From assembly GCA_049889355.1 (NCBI GenBank), contig JBMHDN010000030.1, forward strand, positions 1-64,000: a stretch of DNA of 64,000 nucleotides, read 5' to 3'. This stretch comes from JBMHDN01 sp049889355 (GTDB lineage Bacteria; Pseudomonadota; Alphaproteobacteria; Puniceispirillales; Puniceispirillaceae). The position numbers were made by a program, and so were the translations under genes. Below the pieces are notes generated by a model, which worked only from the letters and a program-made list of their open reading frames with translations, made no database searches and was not told where the DNA came from. Below, in pieces: positions 24,801-34,700 of the stretch. Each line of letters starts with the position of its first letter. Position 1 is the stretch's first letter.

Positions 24801-26123
24801 ATGCTCAGATCTCGTCAAATCAGATGTATTATCGCTTTTTTCCTGATTTTATTCGGTTTTTCCAGCCTGAGCCAAGCTGGATTAATCCGTGATGCAGAGT
24901 TGGAATCAGAATTAGAAAAACTGGCTATGCCAATGGCCCGTTCAGCTGGGTTGCCCAGCTTGAAAATCCGCATTGTACCAGAGACAAGCTATAACGCCTT
25001 TGTGATGGGCCGCGATGTGATTTATGTGCATGCAGGCCTGTTGCTCAAGGCCCGCAGCGGCGAAGAGATATTAGGCGTATTTGCGCATGAAATCGGCCAT
25101 CTGGCAGCTGGTCATGTACCCCGCCGATCAGAAGCCATCCAAGAAGCCAACCTGGCGACAACGCTCAGCGCACTTGCCGCCATTGCAGCAGCCGCAAGCG
25201 GGTCAGGCGATGCGGCGGTTGGCGTCTTATTAGGTGGAACGGACCAGGCTAAACGGCGTTATTTGGCCCGTTCGCGTCAAGATGAGGCCATTGCTGATGA
25301 ATGGGCATTAACCTTATTAGATGAACATCAGATCAGCGCTTCGGGTATGGCTGATTTCATGCGCCGGCTGGCCAGCGAGCGCGCTCTGCCTGAGAGCCGC
25401 CAGAGCGAATATTATGCCACACACCCTGCTGCCCATGATCGCTTACATGTATTTGAAGACCATTTGAGCCAATCTGCCTATTCAGATTCTGAATTACCCC
25501 TAAAGTCACAAGCTGTCTTGATGCGGTTGCGCGGTAAACTTGCTGCCTATCTGGACCGTCCTGCTCCTTTATTGCGCGAGCTCCGCAAAGCTGAACCAAG
25601 CGATAATACACGCTATCAGCTGGCGATATTACACTATAGGCGCGGTAATTTTTCGGAGGCGCTAGTCCAATTGGACGCGCTCATCTCTGCCCACCCAAGC
25701 GACCCTTTTTATCTGGAACTCAAAGGCGATATCCTGATGGGGGCGGCCGAAATAGAGGCAGCGCGCGGTTTGTATGAGAACGCCTATCGGCTCTCTGGAC
25801 AACATCCGCTCATTGGTCTTTCGCTTGCCAGATGCCTGATTGCCATTGGCCAGCCTGATGATTTGGAAAAAGCAGCAACCCTGCTCTCACGTCTTCAGCA
25901 GAGCGAGCCAAACTGGGCCTTTATCTATCGCCAAAAAGCCATCGCCTTAGGCCGGCTTGGCAGGCTGGCTGATGCTGATATTTTGTTGGCAGAAGAAGCC
26001 TTATTAATAGGCGATAAAGCACAGGCTAGATTATTAGCGACCCGGGCACGCAAATATGAAAATGCCAGCGAAGGTGTCAAACAGCGCGCAGATGACATCT
26101 TGTTTCAGCTTTCCGCCCAATAA
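24801..26123 (+). CDS. M48 family periplasmic metalloprotease with TPR repeats
   Basis: A 440-residue protein of the BepA (YfgC) type, which in E. coli assists or degrades outer-membrane beta-barrel precursors such as LptD. A signal peptide (about 1-26) ends at SQAGL. The HEIGH zinc motif is at 96-100 with a further Glu in DEAIADEW. The C-terminal half (about 260-430) is helical and TPR-like, for client or BAM binding. ATG with AAGGAA upstream. The next gene, also exported, encodes a DsbA-like protein 139 bases downstream, so both serve envelope protein quality control. Confidence 0.92.
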   Translation: MLRSRQIRCIIAFFLILFGFSSLSQAGLIRDAELESELEKLAMPMARSAGLPSLKIRIVPETSYNAFVMGRDVIYVHAGLLLKARSGEEILGVFAHEIGHLAAGHVPRRSEAIQEANLATTLSALAAIAAAASGSGDAAVGVLLGGTDQAKRRYLARSRQDEAIADEWALTLLDEHQISASGMADFMRRLASERALPESRQSEYYATHPAAHDRLHVFEDHLSQSAYSDSELPLKSQAVLMRLRGKLAAYLDRPAPLLRELRKAEPSDNTRYQLAILHYRRGNFSEALVQLDALISAHPSDPFYLELKGDILMGAAEIEAARGLYENAYRLSGQHPLIGLSLARCLIAIGQPDDLEKAATLLSRLQQSEPNWAFIYRQKAIALGRLGRLADADILLAEEALLIGDKAQARLLATRARKYENASEGVKQRADDILFQLSAQ

Positions 26124-26262
26124 AAACCACCTTATTGATCAACAGCCGGTTTTACTTGTTTCTTCATGCGGCTCAGGCTAACTTTGAGCAAAAGCAGGAC
26201 CTGCGCGAATAGTGGGTGGCTTGCTGACTTATTAAACCCTACAAATTAGGTTAGGACACGAA

Positions 26263-26979
26263 ATGACTCGTTTTGTTCTCAGCATCTGCGCTCTGATGGT
26301 GGCTTTTGTGGCATCTGCCCATGCAGATATCAGCAAGGCTGATAAAGCAGCATTTGAAGAGATGATCCGCGCCTATATTATGGATAATCCAGATGTGATC
26401 CGCCAGTCGCTGATTGAATTGCAGGAACGCGAACAGCTTGCCGCCATGCAACGCGGGCTCGATCTTGCCAGAGCTGAACAGCCAGATGGTGTGATGGGCA
26501 ATCCAAATGGTGACCTGATAATCTATGAGTTCTCAGATTATAATTGTGGCTATTGCCGGCGTATGTTTAGCACCCTGCAAGCCGTAGTCGAGGAAGACCC
26601 CAACCTGACAGTGAAGGTCAAAGAACTCCCAATTTTGGCTGAAAGCTCAGTGCTGGCCGCACGTGCCGGTATCGCCGCCCAAAAACAAGGCAAATTTGAA
26701 GCCTTCCACACCGCGATGATGCAAAGCGCAGGCGGCATTTCAAACGCGACCATCGAAGCGGCCGCCCGCCTTGCGGATATGGATTTGGACCAGATGTTGC
26801 GCGATATGGACGCTGCTGAAACAGAAGAGACCATAAGCCGGACACGGGCAGCCGCAACGGCACTGGAAGTACGCGGGACACCGGCTTTGCTTATCGGTGA
26901 TACTTTGCTGCCGGGTGCGGTGGATATTAACCAATTACGGTCTGTGATTGCAGCCGAGCGCAGCAAGAAGAACTCATAA
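26263..26979 (+). CDS. DsbA-like periplasmic thioredoxin-fold oxidoreductase
   Basis: A 238-residue exported protein. The signal peptide (1-21, ending ASAHA) precedes a helical Com1/DsbA-type N-terminal segment. The thioredoxin core has its active site CGYC at residues 95-98 and a cis-Pro in VRGTPALLIG. It is of the family sold as DsbA-like or ScsC/Com1-like; it may oxidise thiols or act as an isomerase. TTAGGA precedes the start. It lies just upstream of aroQ, a pairing I recall from alphaproteobacteria. Confidence 0.92.
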   Translation: MTRFVLSICALMVAFVASAHADISKADKAAFEEMIRAYIMDNPDVIRQSLIELQEREQLAAMQRGLDLARAEQPDGVMGNPNGDLIIYEFSDYNCGYCRRMFSTLQAVVEEDPNLTVKVKELPILAESSVLAARAGIAAQKQGKFEAFHTAMMQSAGGISNATIEAAARLADMDLDQMLRDMDAAETEETISRTRAAATALEVRGTPALLIGDTLLPGAVDINQLRSVIAAERSKKNS

Positions 26980-27036
26980 GGCGAAGATAAATGCCTATCA
27001 CCCGAAAAGACGCACAATTAATGGACAAGTCATCTC

Positions 27037-27489
27037 ATGGGTAAACAAAATGATATTTGGGTCATTAACGGGCCTAACTTAAATATGCTCGGCAAGCGCG
27101 AGCCTGAGCTCTATGGATCGCAAAGCCTGTCTGATATTGAAGAGGCCGCGCAAAAGCGGGCAGCTAACCATGGCCTCAGTCTTGTCTGGCATCAAAGCAA
27201 TCATGAGGGCCAGATCATTGACTGGTTGCAAGCTGCGCGCAACGATGCACGTTCTGTTATTCTGAACGCGGCTGGCTATACCCATAGTTCTGTGGCCATT
27301 CGCGATGCTTTCCTTCTTTTTGAAGGTCCGCGCCTTGAGATACATTTATCCAACATCTATCAGCGCGAAGAATTCCGCCATCATTCCTATTTGTCTGATG
27401 TCGCCACAGGTATAATTGCAGGTTTTGGGGCAACTTCTTACCTTCTTGCCATTGAAGCGGTGGCAGATTTGTTGCAAGATACGCCCTAG
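27037..27489 (+). CDS. aroQ: Type II 3-dehydroquinate dehydratase
   Basis: A 150-residue type II dehydroquinase, third step of the shikimate pathway, forming a dodecamer. NGPNLNMLGKREPELYG carries the catalytic Tyr; HQSNHEGQIIDWL, NAAGYTHSSVAIRD and EIHLSN supply the remaining active-site residues. The ribosome site is poor, but the start codon gives the standard N-terminus. It is followed 74 bases later by accB, the usual alphaproteobacterial neighbour. aroC, a later step, is at the other end of the window. Confidence 0.97.
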   Translation: MGKQNDIWVINGPNLNMLGKREPELYGSQSLSDIEEAAQKRAANHGLSLVWHQSNHEGQIIDWLQAARNDARSVILNAAGYTHSSVAIRDAFLLFEGPRLEIHLSNIYQREEFRHHSYLSDVATGIIAGFGATSYLLAIEAVADLLQDTP

Positions 27490-27563
27490 GGAAAATCAAT
27501 ATTGTTTAAATAAAGTAGCAGCCGGTTTTGGCGCAAGCTTGTCTTAGCTAGGAGTCTGACATT

Positions 27564-28058
27564 ATGGCACCCACACGTTCACGTAAAACCCTGTCAAAAG
27601 AAGCCGTTCTGGTCAGAGATCTGGCAGAAATTCTGGATGCACAGGATTTGACAGAGGTCGAACTGGAAACCGAAGCGATGGCAATCCGGATTTCACGCCA
27701 GCCTGCTGGCCAGACCGTTGTCACAACCGCTGCCGCGCCTATGGCCGCTGCGCCAGCTGCAGCACCAGCCGCCGCATCAGAACCAGCCGCAGAAGCAGCC
27801 GCCGAGACAGATTTTGCAAGCCATCCAGGTGCTGTCAAATCACCGATGGTTGGTACCGCCTATGAATCGCCAGAGCCAGGAGCAGCTGCCTTTGTGACAG
27901 TGGGCGACACGGTGAAAAAGGGCCAGACCGTGCTGATCATCGAAGCGATGAAAGTGATGAACCCCATTACAGCACCACAAGATGGCACCGTGACACATAT
28001 TCTGGTCGATAACGGCCAGCCAGTTGAATTTGATCAGGTCTTGATGGTGATTGCATAA
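27564..28058 (+). CDS. accB: Acetyl-CoA carboxylase biotin carboxyl carrier protein
   Basis: A 164-residue carrier for acetyl-CoA carboxylase. A helical N-terminus is joined by an Ala/Pro-rich linker (about 55-82) to the biotinyl domain. EAMKVMN places the biotinylated lysine at 130. AGGAG precedes the start. The stop codon overlaps the accC start by one base (TAATG), giving translational coupling, so carrier and carboxylase are made together. Confidence 0.98.
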   Translation: MAPTRSRKTLSKEAVLVRDLAEILDAQDLTEVELETEAMAIRISRQPAGQTVVTTAAAPMAAAPAAAPAAASEPAAEAAAETDFASHPGAVKSPMVGTAYESPEPGAAAFVTVGDTVKKGQTVLIIEAMKVMNPITAPQDGTVTHILVDNGQPVEFDQVLMVIA

Positions 28059-29404
28059 TGCCTTTTAAGAAAATTCTGATTGCCAATCGTGGGGATGTCG
28101 CCATCCGTGTGTTGCGGGCTTGCCGCCAGATGGGTATTCCCACCGTGATTGTTCACTCAACTGCAGATGCCAATTCGATGCCGGTCAGGCTGGCTGATGA
28201 ATCGGTGTGTATTGGCCCGCCTAGCCCGACAGATAGCTATCTGAACATGCCGGCTATTTTGTCTGCTGCTGCGGTTACAGGCTGTGATGCTGTGCATCCT
28301 GGCGTTGGTTTTTTGGCTGAAAATGCAGATTTTGCTGAAATCATTGCAGCCCATGGGCTGACCTTCATCGGCCCATCGCCTCTGCATATCCGCAAGATGG
28401 GTGATAAGGTTGAGGCGAAAAAGACAGCTGAAGCTGCTGGACTGCCGCTTGTACCGGGATCACCTGGCGCGGTGGAAAGTCTGGAAGAAGCACATGAGCT
28501 AGCAAAAGGAATTGGCTTTCCGCTGTTGGTCAAGGCTGCATCAGGCGGCGGTGGCCGCGGCATGAAGGTTGCCAATAGCGCTGATGATCTCTCAGAAGCC
28601 TATTCATCTGCCCGCAGTGAAGCCAAGGCCGCTTTTGGTGATGATACGGTTTATTTGGAGCGTTATCTGGATAATCCGCGCCATATTGAAATTCAGGTGA
28701 TAGCCGATTCACATGGCAATGTCTGTCATTTGGGTGAGCGTGAATGTTCAGTTCAGCGCCGCCATCAAAAACTCTTTGAAGAGGCCCCTTCCCCGGTGCT
28801 AAGCGCGGCAGAACGGGCCGATATTGGTCGTATCGCTGCAGAAGCCACAGCCAAAATGGGTTATCTGGGCGTCGGCACCATGGAATTTCTCTGGCAGGAC
28901 GGCAAGTTCTATTTCATTGAAATGAATACCCGCCTACAGGTGGAACACCCCATCACAGAAGCGATTACCGGTGTTGATCTGGTGGTCGAACAGATCAAAA
29001 TCGCCGCAGGTGGGGAGCTGCCTTTCAAACAAGAAGATGTGACCTTTAATGGCCATGCAATTGAATGCCGTATTAATGCTGAGCATCCGGAAACCTTCAT
29101 GCCAACACCTGGCAAGATCGAAGCCTATCATCCAGCAGGCGGGCCTGGTGTGCGTGTTGATACACAAGCCTATGCTGGCTATAGCGTGCCACCTTTTTAT
29201 GATTCGCTGGTGGCAAAGCTGATTGTCCATGGTAAGGACCGAGATGAAGCCTTGGCTAAATTGTCTCTCGCCTTGGATGAATTTGTGATTGCCCCTATTC
29301 ATACCACCCTGCCCCTACATCGCCGCCTTGTGCATGCAGAGGCGATTAAGTCTGGTGATTATTCTATCAAATGGCTGGAAGAATCCTTCCTGTCTGACGA
29401 CTAA
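28058..29404 (+). CDS. accC: Acetyl-CoA carboxylase biotin carboxylase subunit
   Basis: A 448-residue ATP-grasp enzyme that carboxylates the biotin on AccB. KILIANRGDVAIRVLRA opens the protein, AASGGGGRGMKV is the ATP-binding glycine loop, and ERECSVQRRHQK and EMNTRLQVEHP belong to the active site. Length and order are standard. The carboxyltransferase genes accA and accD are not in the window. aat starts 11 bases downstream. Confidence 0.98.
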   Translation: MPFKKILIANRGDVAIRVLRACRQMGIPTVIVHSTADANSMPVRLADESVCIGPPSPTDSYLNMPAILSAAAVTGCDAVHPGVGFLAENADFAEIIAAHGLTFIGPSPLHIRKMGDKVEAKKTAEAAGLPLVPGSPGAVESLEEAHELAKGIGFPLLVKAASGGGGRGMKVANSADDLSEAYSSARSEAKAAFGDDTVYLERYLDNPRHIEIQVIADSHGNVCHLGERECSVQRRHQKLFEEAPSPVLSAAERADIGRIAAEATAKMGYLGVGTMEFLWQDGKFYFIEMNTRLQVEHPITEAITGVDLVVEQIKIAAGGELPFKQEDVTFNGHAIECRINAEHPETFMPTPGKIEAYHPAGGPGVRVDTQAYAGYSVPPFYDSLVAKLIVHGKDRDEALAKLSLALDEFVIAPIHTTLPLHRRLVHAEAIKSGDYSIKWLEESFLSDD

Positions 29405-29414
29405 CGGCATTTTT

Positions 29415-30074
29415 ATGTCAGGCGCGCAGTATATCTACGCCCCTGAAACCCTGATACGTGCTTATATGCTGGGTGTCTTTCCAATGGCTGAGAGCCGGAC
29501 TGACCCCAGCATTAATTTTTATGCTCCTGATATCAGAGGTGTACTGCCATTAAACCCGCCGCATATTCCGCGCAAAATGGGCAAGCTGGTGCGCCAACGC
29601 CGTTATGAAGTGCGCTGGAACCACGCTTTTGCACAGGTTATCGATGCCTGTGCTGAGATAAATGAGTGGCGGCAGGAAACCTGGATTAATGATGAAATCA
29701 TCCGCCTATTCATCGCGCTTCATAAAATGGGATTTGCACATAGCGTTGAAGTCTATGATGCAGATAAACTCATTGGCGGGCTTTATGGGCTGGCTATTGG
29801 TGGCTGTTTTTTTGGCGAATCTATGTTTTCACGCCAAAGTAACAGCTCAAAACTGGCACTGGTACATCTGATAGCTAGGTTGAAGGCTGGCGGCTTCCGC
29901 TTGCTGGATGCGCAGTTCAGCAATGAACACCTCAAACAATTTGGCTTGCAGGACATACCAGCTGATGATTTTACACCGATGCTAGAAGAAGCGCTGGCGA
30001 CAGAGGCCAGTTTAGACCTCAGCCTGTCTGAGGATGTGGTGATCAACCGTCTTTTTGAACGCCCCAACTCATGA
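29415..30074 (+). CDS. aat: Leucyl/phenylalanyl-tRNA-protein transferase
   Basis: Aat transfers Leu or Phe from aminoacyl-tRNA onto proteins with N-terminal Arg or Lys, marking them for ClpS-ClpAP. The 219-residue protein shows LIRAYMLGVFPMAES, FGESMFSR and FRLLDAQFSNEHL, all family signatures. The start at 29415 gives the normal N-terminus; the longer in-frame opening at 29289 lies inside accC and adds unrelated residues. clpS and clpA are 8 kb away in this window, so the whole N-degron route is represented. Confidence 0.97.
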   Translation: MSGAQYIYAPETLIRAYMLGVFPMAESRTDPSINFYAPDIRGVLPLNPPHIPRKMGKLVRQRRYEVRWNHAFAQVIDACAEINEWRQETWINDEIIRLFIALHKMGFAHSVEVYDADKLIGGLYGLAIGGCFFGESMFSRQSNSSKLALVHLIARLKAGGFRLLDAQFSNEHLKQFGLQDIPADDFTPMLEEALATEASLDLSLSEDVVINRLFERPNS

Positions 30075-30087
30075 TGAGGCAGCACCC

Positions 30088-30492
30088 TTATTCAGCAACA
30101 CAAGCCAGAACGGTCACATCATAAACCGGATGTTCCAAGCCTGATAAGGCGGGGCTGGAGGCAAACATCCAGCCTGAAAAAACCTGCCGCGCTTGTGCGG
30201 GGCTCTGTTGCTGGTAGCCACGGTCGGTAATGGTCAGAAATGCCGCATGTTCAGGTGGCTCTTCTGGTGGGTTATAGGCACAATGTGACAGCAAAATTTC
30301 AAGCGTACCCAATTTTACAGGCTGGCCTATATTCACCGTGATGGTTTGAATACGCGCGGTTATCTTATCTAATGTTTGTAATTGCACTGTTTGTGCAGTC
30401 AGCCAGCTTTTGGCAAAAGCACTTATAGGCAAGGCGATAACGCTAAGCACCGCCAATAAAATCGTGATGTGCGCTTTAAGGCTATTGTGCAT
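30088..30492 (-). CDS. DUF2155 domain protein
   Basis: A 134-residue exported protein of unknown function, widespread in alphaproteobacteria. A signal peptide ends near ISAFAKSW. The mature part carries the DUF2155 hallmarks: LDKITAR, FSGWMFASSPALSGLEHPVYDV, and two Cys that may form a disulfide. The start at 30492 is chosen because AAGGTGG precedes it; its first bases overlap the end of mlaD by 11, implying translational coupling with that lipid-transport gene. A link to envelope lipid handling is inferred from this coupling only. Confidence 0.9.
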   Translation of the reverse strand: MHNSLKAHITILLAVLSVIALPISAFAKSWLTAQTVQLQTLDKITARIQTITVNIGQPVKLGTLEILLSHCAYNPPEEPPEHAAFLTITDRGYQQQSPAQARQVFSGWMFASSPALSGLEHPVYDVTVLACVAE

Positions 30493-30931
30493 TGCCACCT
30501 TGGAAAACAATTTTGCCAAGTAAATCAGTCAGACTAACTGGATCGGTGGTGTCGTAAATCACGTCACCGGCGGCAAGATAGGTTTCATCTGCACCTGGCA
30601 ATAATTCCAGGAAATTGCCGCCCAGCAGAGATGAGGAGGTAATGCGGGCCGCACTGTCAGCAGGCAGTTTAATCTCTGGCTCAATGAGCATAACCACCCG
30701 CGCACTATAGGTAACAGGGTCCAGTTCCTGTGCCGTGATTTGACCCACCTTAATGCCGGATAAGCGCACATCATCCCCTACTTTTAGACCAGATGTTGTG
30801 CCAAATTCTGCCGCAATTGGATAACCGTTCGCGCTGGTCAGGTCAGCAGCCTGATAAGCCAGATAAATGAAAAAGCCTGCCGTAGCCAATACAACACCGC
30901 CAAGCAAGGTTTCAATCACATTGCGCTGCAT
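30482..30931 (-). CDS. mlaD: Outer-membrane lipid asymmetry protein MlaD (MCE domain)
   Basis: A 149-residue membrane-anchored MCE protein. One N-terminal helix (about 9-30) is followed by the MCE domain (GTTSGLKVGDDVRLSGIKVGQ), which forms a hexameric ring that passes phospholipids between the MlaFEB transporter and MlaC. AGAGGTCGAT precedes the start. The other mla genes are not adjacent, as is common in alphaproteobacteria, where mlaD sits with NDUFA12-like, DUF2155 and aat genes. Confidence 0.95.
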   Translation of the reverse strand: MQRNVIETLLGGVVLATAGFFIYLAYQAADLTSANGYPIAAEFGTTSGLKVGDDVRLSGIKVGQITAQELDPVTYSARVVMLIEPEIKLPADSAARITSSSLLGGNFLELLPGADETYLAAGDVIYDTTDPVSLTDLLGKIVFQGGNAQ

Positions 30932-31081
30932 ATCGACCTCTTCCCCAAAAAAATGATTCTATGCCCACCCATCCTAACAAACCAAATCTGGCTCGCCAAT
31001 CAGTCTCACAAAAACAAAGACTATTTAAGGGGCTGAATTGGGCAGCATTACGGCAAAAGACCGATTTAATGTTAAGCCTGA

Positions 31082-31094
31082 CAGATTAAATCTG
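31082..31094 (-). other. Short palindrome between NDUFA12-like gene and mlaD
   Basis: CAGATT and AATCTG flank a single A, immediately after the NDUFA12-like stop codon, inside a slightly larger imperfect stem. It could be a weak terminator without a T run or an operator for mlaD. Confidence 0.3.
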
Positions 31095-31099
31095 ACGCT

Positions 31100-31456
31100 T
31101 TAAGCAGGTGTCCAAGGCTCATAATCGCCTGTGGCTTTGGCCCGCTTGCCGCCTTTGAGCACATGCCCTTTTGGACGATGTGCATAATCGGTACCAGTCA
31201 GATTTGGGATATGATCTTGTTGCCAGTCATGGGCTGGATACCCGCCAGCCGGCGGCGGCGTGTCATCTGTATAATGCAGCCAGCCATGCCAGTCTGCCGG
31301 CACTTTGGACGCCTCAACAGAGCCATTATAAATCACATAGCGACGTGGCTTGCCGTTTTTCATTGCTGATTTGGCTTCATAATAATGATTGCCAAACGCA
31401 TCGCTACCCACCAGATGCGATGATGATTTAATCATGAATTTAGAGATGAAGTTCAT
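31100..31456 (-). CDS. NADH:ubiquinone oxidoreductase accessory subunit, NDUFA12 family
   Basis: A 118-residue homologue of mitochondrial NDUFA12 (B17.2), an accessory subunit of respiratory complex I found in alphaproteobacteria. Features include VGSDAFGNHYYEAK, RRYVIYNG, VPADWHGWLHY and the C-terminal HRPKGHVLKGGKR. GGGAGG precedes the start. It is separated from the nuo genes, as usual, and lies upstream of mlaD on the same strand. Confidence 0.94.
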   Translation of the reverse strand: MNFISKFMIKSSSHLVGSDAFGNHYYEAKSAMKNGKPRRYVIYNGSVEASKVPADWHGWLHYTDDTPPPAGGYPAHDWQQDHIPNLTGTDYAHRPKGHVLKGGKRAKATGDYEPWTPA

Positions 31457-31772
31457 CTAAACCTCCCGACGCTCTGCCTGTTGTAAACAAAGGCTGTAAA
31501 ATCTGGGCCACAAGCTAACTTTTTCAAGCCTATTTTGCAAGTCAGCAACCCGATTTCATCGCAAGTTATCAAAAAGCGACAAACCACCGGGCAAAGCAAA
31601 ACTGTCAAGCAAAAAAAAATTTTAAATTTTCATTCACTTTATTGCACGACACCCCAACATCATGTAGCGTTAAACTCTACAAATACTACATGTTGTGACA
31701 TTTTGGGTGAGATATACCGGCTAACCTATCGTTTTTTTTGAGAGAATCAGCAGTTAGAGCAAAGGGCGTAAA
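31457..31772. promoter_or_regulatory. Divergent control region, NDUFA12-like gene and nrdJ
   Basis: A 316-base space without a gene. It contains an A/T-rich tract (31601-31640), two NrdR-box-like sites (31655-31670 and 31683-31698) and a possible promoter TTGCAC-17-TAGCGT (31642-31670) whose spacer overlaps the first site. AAAGGG just before the nrdJ ATG is its ribosome site. I looked for a cobalamin riboswitch and did not see one. Confidence 0.5.
31655..31698 (+). promoter_or_regulatory. Pair of NrdR-box-like sites upstream of nrdJ
   Basis: CAACATCATGTAGCGT (31655-31670) and ATACTACATGTTGTGA (31683-31698) match, by my eye alignment, about 10 and 12 of 16 positions of the NrdR consensus (ACACWATATATWGTGT). 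The two start 28 bases apart, and CATGTAG/CTACATG makes the pair an inverted repeat. NrdR boxes normally come in pairs before ribonucleotide reductase genes. Confidence 0.45.
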
Positions 31773-34700
31773 ATGAAATTTGAAAGGCACTTCACATCCG
31801 CAGGCAAGGATGCTTATGACAAGATCGCATTCCGCACTGCGACCAGCGAGATTAAAAATCCGGATGGAACCATTGTATTCAAGGCTGAAAATATTGAAGT
31901 GCCAGAGCAATTCTCGCAGGTTGCAACCGATATTTTGGCCCAGAAATATTTCCGGAAAGCGGGCGTACCTGCTAAATTAAAGCGGGTTGAAGAAAATAAC
32001 GTGCCAAGCTGGTTATGGCGTTCAGTTGCAGATGAAAAAGCCCTTTCAAAGTTGCCTGCAGCAGAGCGTTATGTTGGCGAAACATCTGCCAAGCAGGTCT
32101 TTAATCGTCTGGCCGGTACCTGGACCTATTGGGGCTGGAAGGGCGGCTATTTCACCTCAGAAGAAGACGCACAGACCTATTACAATGAAATGACCTTCAT
32201 GCTGGCCACCCAGATGGCTGCACCCAACTCACCACAATGGTTCAACACAGGACTGAACTGGGCTTATGGCATTGATGGCCCTGGCCAGGGTCACCATTAT
32301 GTAGATTACAAAACAGGCGAGATGGTCCGCTCACAATCTGCTTATGAACATCCACAACCGCATGCGTGCTTTATTCAGTCTGTTGATGATGACCTCGTCA
32401 ATGAAGGCGGGATCATGGATTTATGGGTGCGTGAAGCACGCCTGTTCAAATATGGCTCTGGTACAGGTTCAAACTTCTCACGCCTGCGTGGCTCAGGTGA
32501 GAGCCTGTCAGGTGGTGGCAAATCTTCTGGTCTGATGAGCTTTTTGAAAATCGGTGACCGCGCCGCAGGGGCAATTAAATCAGGCGGAACAACACGCCGG
32601 GCTGCCAAGATGGTGACCGTTGATATCGACCATCCGGATATCGAAGAATATATCGACTGGAAGGTGGTAGAAGAGCAGAAAGTGGCTGCATTGGTCGCTG
32701 GCTCTAAGCTCGCTTCAAAACATATGAACGAAGTGATGGCGGCATGTGTCGAGTCTGATTTAGATGGCAAAGCGCGCTATAACCCGCGCGAAAATAAAGC
32801 CCTGAAAAAGGCTATTTTATCTGCGCGCAAATCGATGATTCCTGAAAATTATGTTCAGCGCGTCATCCAGTTTGCTGAGCAGGGCTATACCGAGATTGAA
32901 TTTAAAACCTATGACACAGACTGGGACAGCGATGCTTATCTTACCGTTGCTGGTCAGAATTCAAACAACTCTGTGCGCGTATCTAACGACTTCCTGCAGA
33001 AAGTGCTGGATGCCGGCGATTGGGAATTGATCCGCCGCACAGATGGCAAGGTCGCTAGCACCATCAAAGCACGCGATTTATGGGATAAGATTGCACATGC
33101 CGCCTGGGCTTGTGCTGATCCAGGCCTGCAATATGACACCACCATCAATGAATGGCATACTTGCCCTGCTGGCGGCCGCATCAATGCGTCAAACCCATGT
33201 TCAGAGTATATGTTCCTAGATGACACAGCTTGTAACCTGGCCTCTTTGAACCTGATGCAGTTCCGCCATGCTGATGGGCAATTTGATATTGCTTCATTTG
33301 AACATGCGGTACGTGTCTGGACATTGACCTTGGAAATCTCGGTGCTGATGGCTCAATTCCCATCACGCGAAATTGCCCAAGGCTCGTATGATTACCGCAC
33401 ACTCGGCCTTGGTTTTGCCAATATCGGCGGCATGCTGATGGCGGCAGGCTATTCTTATGACAGTGATGAAGCACGTGCAATTTGCGGTGCCATCTCTGCT
33501 ATCATGACTGGCCGCTCTTACGCCACATCTGCTGAGATTGCCTCAGAACTCGGCCCGTTCCCGCTCTATGAGCCAAATGCCAAGAACATGCTGCGGGTGA
33601 TGGAAAACCACCGCCTTGCCGCACATGGCAAATCTGAAGGCTATAAGGGTCTGTCTGTATTGCCAGTGCCGCTGGCCAAAGCAGATTGCCCAGACCAAGA
33701 TATGGTCAAAGCAGCAGCAGCTGCCTGGGATGATGCGGTGAAGCTGGGTAAGAAACATGGCTATCGCAATGCACAATCAACCGTGATTGCCCCAACCGGC
33801 ACCATCGGCCTTGTGATGGATTGTGATACCACCGGTATTGAGCCTGATTTCGCAATTGTGAAATTCAAGAAGCTGGCCGGCGGCGGTTATTTCAAAATCA
33901 TTAACCGTGTTGTACCAGAGGCCCTGACCAATCTGGGCTATAGCGCAGATCAGATTGACGACATCACCCGTTATGCTGTGGGTCATGGCAATCTGGAAAA
34001 ATGCCAGGCTATCTCAATGGCAGCCCTGAAAGATAAAGGCTTTACAGATGCCATTCTGGACAAGCTGAATGCATCTTTGGAAAATGCCTTTGATGTGAAA
34101 TTTGCTTTCAATAAATTCAGCCTTGGTGAAAGCTTCTGTAAAGAGACCCTCGGCTTTAGTGATGAACAGCTGAATGACTTCTCTTTCAATATGCTCGAGG
34201 CCCTTGGCTTTGATAAAGAAGCGATTGAAGCTGCGAATATCCATGTTTGCGGGGCGATGACCTTAGAAGGGGCACCGCATCTCAAAGACGCGCATCTGCC
34301 GATTTTTGATTGTGCGAATGTCTGTGGGCGCATTGGCAAGCGTTTCTTGTCAGTCGACAGCCATATCACCATGATGGCTGCTGCTCAGCCTTTCATCTCA
34401 GGGGCGATTTCAAAGACCATCAATATGCCGAACAGCGCCTCGGTTGAGGAATGTGGCGAAGCATATATGCTGTCATGGAAGCTCGGCCTGAAAGCCAACG
34501 CGCTGTACCGCGATGGCTCAAAGCTTAGCCAGCCGCTCTCTGCCGCGCTGGTTGATGAGGATGATGAAGAGACTCTCGAAGAGATGATGGATCAGCCAGC
34601 AGCCGCAGCGACTCCACAAATCATCGAGCGTATCGTTGAGCGCCATATCCGTAATGAAGAGCGTGAAAAGCTGCCACATCGCCGCAAGGGTTACACCCAA

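Noticed and set aside
31457..31772. Cobalamin riboswitch upstream of nrdJ
   Set aside because: No B12-box-like conserved core (GCCACTG) was seen, and the space is more simply explained by NrdR-like sites.
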